The notes under the pieces are model-generated. The model was given only the letters and a program-made list of their open reading frames with translations. It did no database searches and was not told the origin of the DNA. A program made the position numbers and the translations under genes. Source: Nematostella vectensis (lineage: Eukaryota > Cnidaria > Anthozoa > Actiniaria > Edwardsiidae). From it: a DNA stretch of 64,000 bases. The stretch lies in NCBI RefSeq assembly GCF_932526225.1, contig NC_064038.1, positions 2,172,001 through 2,236,000 on the forward strand, written 5' to 3'. Positions 63,989 through 64,000 of the stretch are shown piece after piece. The first letter of the stretch is position 1. Every line of letters starts with the position of its first letter.

Positions 63989-64000
63989 CTGGGAACAAAT

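Overview
The window is eukaryotic, intron-rich, repeat-laden DNA. A LRRK1-type (Roco family) gene, a rhodopsin-class receptor remnant, a DIRS-like retrotransposon and a piggyBac transposon together point to an invertebrate animal. A sea anemone or other cnidarian is my best guess, but that is inference; nothing in the sequence names the species.

Layout. (1) 1-21125: about 39 head-to-tail copies of a ~544-bp satellite. Each copy ends in a tRNA-like segment with a good B box followed by a T tract, and the array decays at its right edge. (2) 21235-22240: a small inverted-repeat element and the probable 3' untranslated region of the main gene. (3) 22241-63988, minus strand: one LRRK1-like gene entering from the right edge. 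I could place 26 exons with GT-AG junctions; all 25 intron phases chain without a frameshift, giving about 2,476 residues in the order ankyrin repeats, leucine-rich repeats, ROC GTPase, COR, protein kinase, WD40. The 5' end lies beyond position 64000. (4) The 12.3-kb intron between exons 12 and 13 holds plus-strand insertions: an intronless receptor gene broken by two homopolymer frameshifts (37049-37983), a decayed DIRS-like element (about 42015-47970) and, nested inside it, an intact-looking piggyBac element with matching ends and TTAA flanks (43886-46261).

The most unusual feature is the relation between tandem repeats and splice sites in the LRRK1-like gene. At eleven junctions the repeat unit includes exon sequence plus the adjacent splice site. 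These are the donors of exons 2, 6, 8, 12, 15 and 25 and the acceptors of exons 9, 13, 14, 17 and 20. At two more junctions (exon 11 acceptor, exon 13 donor) an array directly abuts the splice site. Units range from 34 to 181 bp and from 2 to about 64 copies. The largest array, 4.6 kb of a 72-bp unit, is a multiplied leucine-rich-repeat exon end with its splice donor. This looks like repeated tandem duplication seeded at exon-intron borders of one gene.

Other intronic arrays include a 30-bp unit carrying CACGTG (about 41 copies), a ~29-bp unit with octamer and CRE-like sequences, an 18-bp unit, and CAT-rich microsatellites. A family of short TTAA-flanked inverted-repeat elements occurs at four places.
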